Below are positions 55,569-64,000 of a stretch of DNA of 64,000 bases, piece after piece. A program made the translations under genes and the position numbers. Where the stretch lies: assembly GCA_016285245.1 (NCBI GenBank), contig JAEEQH010000009.1, forward strand, positions 1 to 64,000. The letters are read 5' to 3'. Origin of the DNA: Prevotella sp. (lineage in GTDB: Bacteria; Bacteroidota; Bacteroidia; Bacteroidales; Bacteroidaceae). Below the pieces are notes generated by a model. The model was not told the DNA's origin. It did not search any database and saw only the letters and a list, made by a program, of their open reading frames with translations. How positions within the stretch are numbered: position 1 is the stretch's first letter; every line of letters starts with the position of its first letter.

Positions 55569-58106
55569 TCAGTTATCTTTATTATTCAACAGTGGTCCGT
55601 CAATCAGGTGGACAACGGCCGATGAACTGGTCACCAGTGAGGTCGCCCTCGACGGGTCTTTGTCATCATACTGGTACTCACGTGCCTGCAGGTTGTACAG
55701 CGAGGGATCGCTGGTGACAACATGACGCGTGTTGCCCTTGGCGTCGCGGATGGCGAGGGCATCGTCCGACAGTGTAGCGTTGATACGGAAGAAACGCTCG
55801 GTCAAGGGGTTGATGAGCGCCGTCTCATAGTCGCCGCCCTCAGTGGCAGCACCAATGAACAGGGCGTTATCCTGAATGTGGTAGCGTACAAATTCCGTAA
55901 TCTTCAGAGAGTCGGCGCTCTTCTTCTCCAGGTCGCCTTCGGCCTCGGCCAGTTCCACGTCCTCCCAAGAAGGCAGCTGACCGTTCTGCTGCAACTCCTC
56001 GATGCTCTCGTTCGTGGGTACATAGACCGTATAATGATAGGTATTGAAGAGCGAGACGTTCGTACCGCCGCAGGCGTTACGGTTGTCGTGGGTCTGCTCG
56101 AAGAGTCCCGTACCCTCCATCAGCTCGAGGAACTTCGAGAACTCCTCGTGCTGCGACAGGATGTCGTGGACTGTCTGGCGTGTACCCAGGATAGGGCTAT
56201 CCTCCAGGATGTAGCTCTTTCCGTTACCACCCTTCGTCTGGTCGTAGATATAACTGATAGCGATGGGCTCACCCTCGTTCACCTGGTAGCTGCCCTCGAC
56301 GGTCATGCCGTTGGCACCCTGTGCCACGTTGTTGACACGGATCTCGGTACCACCCTTCGTGCGGTAGTACTTGTGGCCGTCCTCGACGTCGCCGATGACG
56401 ATATGAGTCTCCAGGATGTCGCGCAGGCGGTTCACGATGACGTCATGGTTCGTCTCCTTGCGCAGAGAGTCACCCAGCTCGCCCGTCTCAGGGTCGTAGT
56501 TCCAGACGCTGGCCCATACACGCTCGTTGACGGGCTTCGACTCGTCATAGTAGAAGCGGAACAGCTGGGTATTGCCCTTGCCGTAGCTCACGGGGTCAAT
56601 ATACTCCAGGAGTGAGTTGTTCGTCGGGATGAACAGGCTGTAGTAAGCGTTCAGCGAGTTCAGATAGACGTGGTACTGGTTCTGGGTGATACCCCAGTCC
56701 AGCACTTTCATCGTCTGGTTGATCAGTGCGGGGAACGACACGCTGACGTAAGCCGTCGGCGAGTAGACGCGGTTCGTCATGTAGACGGCACCGTTACAGC
56801 CGAGCCACACGCTGTCGATAGCCTCCGTACTGACGCCCATCGGGTCGTTGGCATCGTTGAGGATGCTACCGAACTTCGACGGCACGGACGAAATGAACGA
56901 CTGCAGCATATTGTTGTTCAGAAGCTTCACGACTACATCGTTAGGCACCTTGTCCCATGTGCCGTAGTAGTCCTTCAGCACACGGCCGGCACCTCTCTCC
57001 CAGTACTCCTCCAGAGCCTCGTTGCTGGGCACCATCATCACAGCCATGTCACGCTGCATGACGATGTTGCCGCTCTCGTCGTTCAGACCGCTGAAGTAGG
57101 CGTTCCACTCCGGGTCAAACTTCAGCAGGGCGGGCACGGCGCTGCGGTCGGGAGCCAGCTCCAGGGGCTCGCCGTCCTGCGACTTCTCCGAGAAGAAGCG
57201 CTTCTGGAACACGGTGTCGACATTCGTGTCGTAGAGGTAGTTATACTGACGGGTGACATTCAGCGTACGGTCGGGATAAGGAGCACAGAAACGCTCCAGC
57301 AGACTATTGAACATACTCAGCTGGGGTTTCGAGGCAATGAGGTCGGCCATGTTCGACAATGGCGTGATGACCTCTTCCATCTTATGGATGAAACCGTTCG
57401 AGCAACGGATGTTCGGCGTCTCCACCTTCACACCGTTGACGGAGGCGTCACCGGTCTGGCGCTGCGCTGTATGATTGAAAAGGAAGTCGTAGTCCTCGTT
57501 GGTGATGCGCTTGTTCGTGAGCATCTTCTCAATGAACTGCACCAGGGGCACCGTCGTCTGGTCGTGCATACACACCATCGACCGTCCCGACTCGCGGTAG
57601 CGGGCCCAGTAGGGGTTGTTGGGCATATCCTCGGGCTTCAGCACACGGACAGAGTCGTACATCGTGCTCGATGCGAAGCGGCGCATACACTCACCCTCCT
57701 TTGGCGGCGTTCCCTCGACGTTCGAGAGGTTCTGCAACTGAATGGAGTTGTCAATCATACTGCCGTAGAGCAGCAACTTCTTCTGCGAGGTCGACAGGTC
57801 GGCATAGTTACGCACTCCCCAGCTGTTGTTGCTGAAGAAGCGAGCATACGCCTCGTCATCGGCCACGAAGAGTGTCTTCGAACCTGTCTTTGCCAGCACT
57901 TCGCGGTAGTCCAGGTCGTCAATCATCCGTACTGTAATCGTGTAGTCGCCCTGTTCGTCGAGCCAGTTGTAGATACTCGAGCCCCACCCGTCGGGAGTCC
58001 GCTCGTCGAGATCGTAGTCTGAGCACGACATGAAGGCGCTACTACCAGCTAACAGCACACCGGCGGCAAGTAACCTCAGAAGGTTAAATGGTTTTTCGGT
58101 CTTCAT
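55569..58106 (-). CDS. Multi-FAS1 lipoprotein, first gene of the SusCD operon
   Basis: 845 residues with a lipoprotein signal ending AFMSC (Cys28). Several FAS1-type modules: about 40-250 (YREVLAKTGSKTLFVADDEAYARFF), 255-520 (VMMVPSNEALEEYW, GAVYMTNRVYSP), 530-690 (YYSLFIPTNNSLLEYIDP) and 700-840 (FSKFLELMEGTGLF, YTVYVPTNESIEELQ, VRYHIQDN, SAVVHLIDGPL). It has the strong operon promoter directly before it, so it should be made at the highest level of the three FAS1 proteins. Four such modules suggest an extended surface protein; carbohydrate or partner binding is inferred from its place next to SusCD. No catalytic motif is seen. Confidence 0.87.
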   Translation of the reverse strand: MKTEKPFNLLRLLAAGVLLAGSSAFMSCSDYDLDERTPDGWGSSIYNWLDEQGDYTITVRMIDDLDYREVLAKTGSKTLFVADDEAYARFFSNNSWGVRNYADLSTSQKKLLLYGSMIDNSIQLQNLSNVEGTPPKEGECMRRFASSTMYDSVRVLKPEDMPNNPYWARYRESGRSMVCMHDQTTVPLVQFIEKMLTNKRITNEDYDFLFNHTAQRQTGDASVNGVKVETPNIRCSNGFIHKMEEVITPLSNMADLIASKPQLSMFNSLLERFCAPYPDRTLNVTRQYNYLYDTNVDTVFQKRFFSEKSQDGEPLELAPDRSAVPALLKFDPEWNAYFSGLNDESGNIVMQRDMAVMMVPSNEALEEYWERGAGRVLKDYYGTWDKVPNDVVVKLLNNNMLQSFISSVPSKFGSILNDANDPMGVSTEAIDSVWLGCNGAVYMTNRVYSPTAYVSVSFPALINQTMKVLDWGITQNQYHVYLNSLNAYYSLFIPTNNSLLEYIDPVSYGKGNTQLFRFYYDESKPVNERVWASVWNYDPETGELGDSLRKETNHDVIVNRLRDILETHIVIGDVEDGHKYYRTKGGTEIRVNNVAQGANGMTVEGSYQVNEGEPIAISYIYDQTKGGNGKSYILEDSPILGTRQTVHDILSQHEEFSKFLELMEGTGLFEQTHDNRNACGGTNVSLFNTYHYTVYVPTNESIEELQQNGQLPSWEDVELAEAEGDLEKKSADSLKITEFVRYHIQDNALFIGAATEGGDYETALINPLTERFFRINATLSDDALAIRDAKGNTRHVVTSDPSLYNLQAREYQYDDKDPSRATSLVTSSSAVVHLIDGPLLNNKDN

Positions 58107-58146
58107 AACGTTTTTTTGGTTTTTATTTTAGTGAAATATTTTGGTG

Positions 58147-58154
58147 CAAAGGTA
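58147..58154 (-). promoter_or_regulatory. Promoter of the FAS1-SusCD operon
   Basis: -7 TACCTTTG (minus, 58154-58147), about 40 bp before the start codon; no -33 TTTG. There is no TGARAC box at 27 bp; the closest is TGAGACAAAA at 58254-58245, 90 bp upstream and overlapping the stop codon of the phosphopantetheinyl transferase gene. Confidence 0.7.
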
Positions 58155-58251
58155 CTAATAATATATGCGCGAAGGTTTCGGCCACGTTTGCGCGGCTTTC
58201 ACATTCGTCAACAGTCATATAAATTATGTTGCAGGTGTTTTTGTTTTTGTC

Positions 58252-58827
58252 TCAACCGACAGAAATGGCCGGAAATACCGTGTAAACGTAGCGCTCCGAG
58301 GGGTCGACAACAGTTGTAAAAAGGTTTTCGTCGACACCCTCGAGGACCGTCTTAAGACCATCAACAATTCCCTGACCCGAGCACTTCAGCAGTGCCTCCT
58401 TCATCGTCCACAGACGGGTGAAAGCCACCTCGGGCGAGGCGGCTGCCGCTATCGCCGCCCGCTCGTCCTCACTCATCGTGTATGCAGCCAACTGCTCACG
58501 ATAACGGCCGATACTCTCGACATCGATACCCACGGGACGGTCACTAACGGCGCAGGCAACGGCCTCGCGACAGTGGCTCAGACTGAAATGGATATCGGGG
58601 TAATCAGCAAGCAACGGCTTGCCATGTTCTCCGTAGTTGAAGCGGGGATTGCCGGTGATACCGTACCCCTCGTGCAGTGCCCGCTTCAGCAAGAGATATG
58701 CCAGTGCACACTGCCGCCGTCCCAACTCGTGACGGTAGCGGAGCGCCTGTTCGCGCCGCTCGGGCGACAGTTCCAGCAGGGCTGCCTCCAGGTCGAAGTC
58801 CCATATATGGTCGTCGATATACAACAT
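58252..58827 (-). CDS. 4'-phosphopantetheinyl transferase superfamily protein
   Basis: 191 residues, cytoplasmic. Moves the phosphopantetheine arm from CoA to a carrier protein such as acyl carrier protein. Family motifs are all present: GKPLL (69-73), FSLSHC (81-86), the Mg-binding VGIDVESI (Asp102, Glu104) and WTMKEALLK (Lys144, Glu145). It is shorter than Sfp (about 220 residues), like many Bacteroidota versions. It starts just after the terminator of the DUF4332 gene (58840-58876), so it needs its own promoter or read-through; none is clear. A housekeeping gene at the border of the glycan locus; its stop codon lies within a TGAGACAAAA sequence. Confidence 0.9.
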   Translation of the reverse strand: MLYIDDHIWDFDLEAALLELSPERREQALRYRHELGRRQCALAYLLLKRALHEGYGITGNPRFNYGEHGKPLLADYPDIHFSLSHCREAVACAVSDRPVGIDVESIGRYREQLAAYTMSEDERAAIAAAASPEVAFTRLWTMKEALLKCSGQGIVDGLKTVLEGVDENLFTTVVDPSERYVYTVFPAISVG

Positions 58828-58839
58828 TTCGGAGACAAA

Positions 58840-58876
58840 AAAGGCTCTCAGGCCATCAGATTGCCCGAGAGCCTTT
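58840..58876 (-). terminator. Intrinsic terminator after the DUF4332 gene
   Basis: A 10-bp stem AAAGGCTCTC (58840-58849)/GAGAGCCTTT (58867-58876) is followed on the minus strand by TTTGTCTCC; the run of six A on the left reads as T on the minus strand. Confidence 0.85.
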
Positions 58877-58885
58877 AGACGTTCA

Positions 58886-59293
58886 TTAGTAAGTCATCTT
58901 CGGCTCCAACTCCTTGGCCTGGTCGATCATCTTCTGTACCTCGATGACGGCAGGCACACGATTGCAGATGTTCTTCTGTTCGTTCACCTCGACGAGCTTC
59001 GGCTGGAGGTTCTCAGCTACACGGTGGCGGAACTCCTTAACGGTGTCGACGCCGGCGGCCTCAAGGAGCTCGGCAAACTGCGGTCCAACGCCGTTAATAC
59101 GGAAGAGGTCGGCATGGTTCGTCCACTTCAGGATGAGCTTCTCGCTGATGCCTGTAGCCTCAGCCAGTTCTTTGCGGCCCTTGGGGGCGGCACACTTCTC
59201 AAGCAGTTCGCTGACCTTGTTGATACCTGCTGCGATGAGCTTCTCGGCGTATACATCACCTACGCCCTCGATGTCGATAATCTTGTAATCCAT
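58886..59293 (-). CDS. DUF4332 (helix-hairpin-helix) protein
   Basis: 135 residues, cytoplasmic. Two helix-hairpin-helix-like segments: IDIEGVGDVYAEKLIAAGI (about 6-24) and FRINGVGPQFAELLEAAGV (about 63-81), the pattern of DUF4332 proteins. HhH motifs bind DNA without sequence specificity, but no function has been settled for this family. It has its own promoter and a terminator, so it is a single-gene unit that diverges from the PL11 gene. Confidence 0.85.
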   Translation of the reverse strand: MDYKIIDIEGVGDVYAEKLIAAGINKVSELLEKCAAPKGRKELAEATGISEKLILKWTNHADLFRINGVGPQFAELLEAAGVDTVKEFRHRVAENLQPKLVEVNEQKNICNRVPAVIEVQKMIDQAKELEPKMTY

Positions 59294-59338
59294 ACGTTTG
59301 TGTTTTTTGAAAGGTTAGTAATCCAATGTATTCTGCCG

Positions 59339-59346
59339 CAAAGATA
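59339..59346 (-). promoter_or_regulatory. Promoter of the DUF4332 gene
   Basis: -7 TATCTTTG on the minus strand (59346-59339), 46 bp before the start codon. A clear -33 element is not seen, and there is no TGARAC box at 27 bp. Confidence 0.65.
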
Positions 59347-59421
59347 GTAAAAAAACATTTTAATTCGCGGTCTTTTAACTCCCTTTAACTCCTTCGGGCC
59401 CATAAACTCCCATATTTTTCG

Positions 59422-59429
59422 TATCTTTG
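59422..59429 (+). promoter_or_regulatory. Upstream promoter-like copy before the PL11 gene
   Basis: TTTTTCGTATCTTTGCGC repeats almost exactly the -7 region found 83 bp downstream (59499-59514). No -33 TTTG at 19-21 bp. A hairpin with a T-rich tail (59467-59490) lies between the two copies. Confidence 0.5.
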
Positions 59430-59466
59430 CGCTCATTCAAGCGCGAAGAAACTCCGTCTCGACAAA

Positions 59467-59490
59467 AAAGAAACAAGTTTCTTTGTTTTG
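59467..59490 (+). terminator. Small hairpin with T-rich tail between twin promoters
   Basis: AAAGAAAC (59467-59474)/GTTTCTTT (59477-59484) with a 2-nt loop, then GTTTTG. A weak terminator-like structure about 35 nt after the expected start from the upstream copy. Confidence 0.4.
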
Positions 59491-59512
59491 TGCTCGACTT
59501 TTCGTATCTTTG
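59482..59512 (+). promoter_or_regulatory. Promoter of the PL11 gene
   Basis: -33 TTTG (59482-59485), 19 bp spacer, -7 TATCTTTG (59505-59512): the full Bacteroidota consensus. Leader about 40 nt. Confidence 0.8.
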
Positions 59513-59558
59513 CACCCGCAAAATAAGAAACATACTAAAACAACTAAAAACAATAACA

Positions 59559-62500
59559 ATGAAAAGACTGACATTACTGCTATGTGCCGTACTGTGTGCC
59601 GTCACCACGGCGCTGGCACAGCGCTCCACCGACCGTCTGGACCGTGGTCTCATAGCCATGAAGGTATCTGGCGGTGTGTACCTGAACTGGCGAATTCTGG
59701 CTGACGAGTATTACGACGTCACGTACAACGTATACCGCGACGGCACGAAGCTGAACGACGAGCCACTGAGTGTGTCGAACTTCACCGACAAGGGCGGCAC
59801 GGCAACGAGCAGCTACACTGTCCGCGCCGTCACCGCTGCCGGTGAGCAGGAGGCTTCGAAAGCCGTCAAGCCGTGGAGCACCAGCTACAAAGAGATTAAG
59901 CTGAAGCACGAGGGCATTGCCAGCACCCTTGTCCCTAACGACGCCACCTGTGCTGATGTCGACGGCGACGGCGAGTTGGAGATTATCATGAAGTTCGATA
60001 ACCTCAGCGAGATGGAACAGGCGTACCCTCGCAACGGTCCGAAGATAAACGGCAAGGATACGGGCGAATACACCATCTTCGAGTGCTTCAAGCTCGACGG
60101 CACCCGTCTGTGGTGGATTAACTGCGGTCCTAACATGGGCGACTTCCAGAACAACGAGCAGAACATCGCCGTCTTCGACTGGGACGGCGACGGCAAGGCG
60201 GAGGCCGTGATGCGTGCCGCTGACGGTACGGTCATCCACAAGGCCGACGGCACTACCCACGTCGTGGGCAGCAAGACCTACAACGTGCGCGCTGCCAACG
60301 GCGGCGGCGTGAACTGGTTTGTCACCACGAACAGCGAGTTCCTTGTCTACCTGAACGGCGAGACAGGCGAGGTCTACGACCAGCTGGCCTATCCGTTGCC
60401 GCTGCTGGAAAGTAACGAGACCAAAATGGAAGATGCCTGGGGCGACGGCTCCGGCCACCGTGCTTCAAAGCACTTCTTCGGTGCACCGTACCTGGACGGA
60501 CGCAAGCCCAGCATCTTCATTGCCCGCGGCATCTACACACGCCACAAGATGGCCGCCTACGACGTCAACCCTGCCACCCACAAGCTGTCGCTGCGCTGGA
60601 AGTGGGTCAACAACACCTGGGGTCCGTGGAAGGGTCAGGGCTACCACAACTATGCCGTCGCCGACGTCGACATGGACGGCCGCGACGAGATTGTATTCGG
60701 CTCAATGGTCATCGACGACAACGGCAAGGGGCTTTCTACGACGGGCTTCGGTCATGGCGATGCCGAGACCGTGGCCGACCTGAACCCTTACATCCACGGA
60801 CTGGAAATCTATGCATGCATGGAGGACCAGCCAGGCAACAACTACCGCGATGCCACAACGTCGAAAGTCTATCACCGCTTCATGGCGGGCAAGGACGACG
60901 GCCGCGCCATTGCCGGAAACTTCTCCAACCAATTCCCCGGCGGATTGGGATGCTCGGCACGCGAGGGTGCCATCAGTACCGTCAAGAACACCGCCATCAA
61001 CGGACTCGACGCTACGGGTGTGAACACCAATATGCGCATTTACTGGGACGACGATCTCTGCTCGGAGACGTTCAACTACGTCAACGGCAAGAACACCGCT
61101 GGCTGCGTCGCCAAGTACGGCTCATGGACACCTATCTACACCATGGAGGGGTCGATGACCAACAACGACACCAAGGGCACACCCTGCTTCCAGGGCGACA
61201 TCCTCGGCGACTGGCGTGAAGAGGTCATCATGCGCACCGCCAGCAACACCATCCGGATCTACTCCACCCCAACGCCCACCAGCTACCGCATACCGTCGCT
61301 ATGGTACGACCACCAGTACCGCAACGCTATGGTGTGGCAGATGAACGGCTACAACCAGCCGCCCAACATCAGCTACTTCCTCGGACAGCTGGAAGACATC
61401 ACCATGGCTCCGCCGCCACTGACCATGACGGGCCGCGAGGAGGTGAAGACTGGCGGCACCATAGGCAGCAGCCTCAACGGCAAGCACGTCATCGTCTGCG
61501 AGACGAGCGACAGCGAGATAGCCCTCGAGGCCGGCGCCCAGCCCTCAGTGCTGACGTTCAACGTCCCCTCGTGGGTGCAGGGAACGGCTGGCAGCGAGGC
61601 AACGGTACAGAACCCGAAGATCAACTACACCTATTATACTTGTAACGTCAACGGTAGCGGACTCAGCGGCAGCACACGCCTCGTGAAGCAGGGCGACGGC
61701 ATACTGCAGTTGCCCAAGACCGACTTCTCCCATACTGGCAGAACAGACATCTGGGAGGGCACGGTGCGCTTCGACGGCACCATGACCAAGTCGGAGCTGT
61801 GGCTGAACCGCCACACCACCCTGGAATCCGACGGCGGCACATTCCAAGACATCCGTGCCGACTACGGCTCGGCCATCAACGTCGGCAACGGCGACGCTCC
61901 CTCGTCCATCAACATCAACACTCTGGCTCTGGGCTTTGGTTCACGTCTGGTCGTCAACGTCTTCAGCGACGGGCAGAAAGCCGACATCGTAAAGGCCAAG
62001 AAGATGACCATCGAGCGTAAGACCGGTAGCGCCTGGACACAGGGCGGTCCGGAGTTCCTCATGCCCATCATCGAGCTGAAGCCCCACCTGGCCGAGGGCG
62101 AGCAGAAACTGGCCGTCGGCAAGTACATCATTGGCGAAATCGGCGAGATTGAGGGTTCCATCGACAACATCATTCTCAAGGGCGCCGAGACACAGAAGAA
62201 GCGCATCTCTGTCGAAGACGGCAAACTGGTCGTCGAGGTCATCGGTATGCGCGACATCGCCTCCATCCGCTGGAATGGCACTACCGGTGTTAACGGCAAC
62301 CGCTGGGACGACGGCGACAGCGAGAACTTCACCATCGGCGACGACCGCGAGACCACAATCTTCGTGGCTGGCGACGAGGTGACCTTCGACGACGAAGCTG
62401 GCTCGAAGTCGGTCAACATCACGACCAACGTCTATCCTGCCAAGATTACCGTCGACGCCACTAGCACCTACTCCATCAGCGGCTCGGGCGCCATCAGCGG

Positions 62501-64000
62501 CAACACACAGCTGGTCAAGGAGAACAGCGGCACGCTGACCATCATCGGCGAGAACAGCTACACTGGCGGTAACCACCTGTTCGGCGGCACCACCTCGGTC
62601 AAGAAGCTCGCTAACCAGTACTCCGCCACGGGCAACCTCGGAGGCATCACTACCAAGCCAGAGCTCTTCACCATCCACGATGGCGCCGTGCTGCAGACGA
62701 CAGCTGCCGTTGAGCAGGGCTCGCCGATGCAGATGATTGGCGAGGTGGGTGGAGTCATCAACAACAGCAACGACTTCCTTGTGGCTAAGCCCATCAGCGG
62801 CACTCGCCTGACCAAGCGTGGCTCGGGCTGGATGAAGCTAAACCAGTCGAACACCAGTCTGGACACACTCGTTGTCGAGGCTGGCGTCCTGCAGTGTCTC
62901 AACGCCAATATGCCTGCCAAGGCCGTGATACTTGCCGGCGGCGAGCTGCGCGAGAACACCGGCACGAACTACACTATCAAAGTTGCCGAGAAGAAGAGCG
63001 GCTCCTGGTATATGGCCAATCGCTCCACCTATACAAACAAGATCACTGGCAAGGGCACCCTTACCGCCTACTGCGTCACCGAGAAAGGCACCAACTACTA
63101 CGCTACGCGCACACCCGTGCAGTGTAACTTCAGCGAGTTTGAAGGCACACTGAAGCCGACGTCGAGCCTCGACGAGGCCAACAACCTCCGCTTCACGCTG
63201 AACACCGACAAGGGTATGCCCAACGGCGCCATGGACATCGCCAACACCGTCATTGTCCAGAACACCGGTAAGACCTTCCGCATCGGTAAGGTCACCGGCA
63301 CAGGACGCCTCGGCGGCGGCTGTGCCTTCAACAACAACGGCGGCACCATTCCCGCCAACACCTGGGTCATCGGCAATGACGACAACTGGACGACAAAGGT
63401 CCGTGTCACCGCAGACGCACACTTCCAGAAGGTGGGCAGTGGCATCGTCACCTGGCAGGGAGCCAGCGACAACAGCGGCGCCACCGCCATCAAGGAGGGC
63501 ACGCTGAAGCTCACCACCGGCGGTGTGCTCGGCACGGGCGCGCTGACCATTGAGAGCGGTGCCACCCTCTGCGGTGCCAACTCCTCATCGTCACAGCTGA
63601 AGAACAGCGCCGTCTTCGTACGCAGCGGCGGCACCATCCTCGCCGGTCCCACGCCAGGAGCCCAGCAGGGTGTCCTCTACTTCGGCGGCAAGAACGTGAC
63701 CATCAGCGAGGGCGCCTTCCTCGAGTTCTCCATCTACCGTCGCGGTTCATCGGTCGTCACCGGCGGCACGAGCATCCAGAACATCGGCACACTCAGCATC
63801 GACGGCACCATCCGCATCTACTTGCCTGAGGCAGGACTGCAGGTGGAGCCCGGCGACAGCGTCATCCTCTGGAAGGACGTCAAGACCGTCACCGGCACGC
63901 CGAAGCTCGAGACCACCCTCATCGACGGTGCCAAGGGTCTCTACTGGGATACCACCGACATCCATCGCGGCGTCCTCCGCGTCATCAGCGGTCCCACCGG
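59559..64000 (+). CDS. Rhamnogalacturonan lyase (PL11) with autotransporter-type beta repeats, 3' truncated
   Basis: The frame is open from ATG 59559 to the window end (1480 complete codons). Signal peptide to about residue 21 (ALAQ). N-terminal Ig-like domain, about 25-110, then the PL11 eight-blade propeller to about 610 with its calcium-binding loops: DVDGDGELEI, DWDGDGKAEAV, DVDMDGRDEIV, GDILGDWREEV. PL11 enzymes split the rhamnose-galacturonate backbone of pectin by beta-elimination. From about 615 on, more than 860 residues consist of beta-helix-like repeats of the autotransporter-associated (PATR) type: LVKQGDGILQLPK, LVKENSGTLTIIG...YTGG, RLTKRGSGWMKLN, KVGSGIVTWQG, KEGTLKLTTGG. The end, and any sorting tail, lies outside the window. 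Expressed from its own consensus promoter, so probably regulated apart from the xylan genes. Confidence 0.92.
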   Translation, partial: MKRLTLLLCAVLCAVTTALAQRSTDRLDRGLIAMKVSGGVYLNWRILADEYYDVTYNVYRDGTKLNDEPLSVSNFTDKGGTATSSYTVRAVTAAGEQEASKAVKPWSTSYKEIKLKHEGIASTLVPNDATCADVDGDGELEIIMKFDNLSEMEQAYPRNGPKINGKDTGEYTIFECFKLDGTRLWWINCGPNMGDFQNNEQNIAVFDWDGDGKAEAVMRAADGTVIHKADGTTHVVGSKTYNVRAANGGGVNWFVTTNSEFLVYLNGETGEVYDQLAYPLPLLESNETKMEDAWGDGSGHRASKHFFGAPYLDGRKPSIFIARGIYTRHKMAAYDVNPATHKLSLRWKWVNNTWGPWKGQGYHNYAVADVDMDGRDEIVFGSMVIDDNGKGLSTTGFGHGDAETVADLNPYIHGLEIYACMEDQPGNNYRDATTSKVYHRFMAGKDDGRAIAGNFSNQFPGGLGCSAREGAISTVKNTAINGLDATGVNTNMRIYWDDDLCSETFNYVNGKNTAGCVAKYGSWTPIYTMEGSMTNNDTKGTPCFQGDILGDWREEVIMRTASNTIRIYSTPTPTSYRIPSLWYDHQYRNAMVWQMNGYNQPPNISYFLGQLEDITMAPPPLTMTGREEVKTGGTIGSSLNGKHVIVCETSDSEIALEAGAQPSVLTFNVPSWVQGTAGSEATVQNPKINYTYYTCNVNGSGLSGSTRLVKQGDGILQLPKTDFSHTGRTDIWEGTVRFDGTMTKSELWLNRHTTLESDGGTFQDIRADYGSAINVGNGDAPSSININTLALGFGSRLVVNVFSDGQKADIVKAKKMTIERKTGSAWTQGGPEFLMPIIELKPHLAEGEQKLAVGKYIIGEIGEIEGSIDNIILKGAETQKKRISVEDGKLVVEVIGMRDIASIRWNGTTGVNGNRWDDGDSENFTIGDDRETTIFVAGDEVTFDDEAGSKSVNITTNVYPAKITVDATSTYSISGSGAISGNTQLVKENSGTLTIIGENSYTGGNHLFGGTTSVKKLANQYSATGNLGGITTKPELFTIHDGAVLQTTAAVEQGSPMQMIGEVGGVINNSNDFLVAKPISGTRLTKRGSGWMKLNQSNTSLDTLVVEAGVLQCLNANMPAKAVILAGGELRENTGTNYTIKVAEKKSGSWYMANRSTYTNKITGKGTLTAYCVTEKGTNYYATRTPVQCNFSEFEGTLKPTSSLDEANNLRFTLNTDKGMPNGAMDIANTVIVQNTGKTFRIGKVTGTGRLGGGCAFNNNGGTIPANTWVIGNDDNWTTKVRVTADAHFQKVGSGIVTWQGASDNSGATAIKEGTLKLTTGGVLGTGALTIESGATLCGANSSSSQLKNSAVFVRSGGTILAGPTPGAQQGVLYFGGKNVTISEGAFLEFSIYRRGSSVVTGGTSIQNIGTLSIDGTIRIYLPEAGLQVEPGDSVILWKDVKTVTGTPKLETTLIDGAKGLYWDTTDIHRGVLRVISGPT

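Noticed and set aside
58116..58878. Plus-strand frame opposite the phosphopantetheinyl transferase gene
   Set aside because: The minus-strand frame has every transferase motif; the plus-strand product has none and no promoter.

Overview
The window looks like a chromosome segment of a gut or rumen bacterium of the Prevotellaceae (Bacteroidota). The evidence is two SusC/SusD pairs, a hybrid two-component regulator (HTCS), promoters of the Bacteroidota type (TAnnTTTG, with or without TTTG about 19-20 bp upstream), no Shine-Dalgarno sites, and secreted enzymes ending in the tail YnLqGrrv...GiYIxnGKKvxxK. Coding sequence is GC-rich while intergenic DNA is AT-rich. No rRNA, tRNA, insertion sequence, phage gene or CRISPR array was seen.

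Layout. 1-9442 (+): 3' end of a CE1-type esterase, then an operon of GH30, CotH-like protein and GH2 beta-galactosidase. 9591-24574 (-): a GH5-GH43 fusion with its own promoter, downstream of a five-gene operon transcribed GH43, GH31, GH43-CBM6-GH43-CBM6, double alpha/beta-hydrolase, CE6-CE1. 24860-34675 (-): three large secreted proteins of unknown function with shared modules, each with its own promoter and leader. 34935-36515 (-): AAA-ATPase/PD-(D/E)XK protein. 36551-37647: 1.1 kb of non-coding, repeat-rich DNA. 37648-41766 (-): HTCS regulator. 41931-58106 (-): seven-gene operon FAS1, SusC, SusD, FAS1, FAS1, SusC, SusD. 58252-59293 (-): phosphopantetheinyl transferase and a DUF4332 protein. 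59559-64000+ (+): rhamnogalacturonan lyase (PL11) fused to autotransporter-type beta-strand repeats, cut by the window end.

Together these form a hemicellulose utilization locus. The two SusCD pairs and FAS1 lipoproteins would bind and import oligosaccharides. GH30, GH5 and GH43 would cut xylan-type backbones and arabinose or xylose branches. CE1 and CE6 would remove feruloyl and acetyl groups. GH31 and GH2 would remove alpha-xylosyl/glucosyl and beta-galactosyl groups, which leaves xyloglucan possible as a second substrate. The neighbouring PL11 acts on pectin.

The most notable observation is a candidate operator. TGARAC (usually TGARACAAA) lies exactly 27 bp upstream of TACCTTTG at five separate promoters (GH30 operon, GH5-GH43, and the three unknown secreted proteins). 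All five lack the usual -33 TTTG box, whereas the HTCS, AAA-ATPase and PL11 promoters have that box. This fits an activator-dependent regulon, possibly run by the HTCS encoded here. The second pattern is a family of 7-bp repeats that have entered reading frames, in enzyme loops and signal peptides, as well as intergenic DNA.
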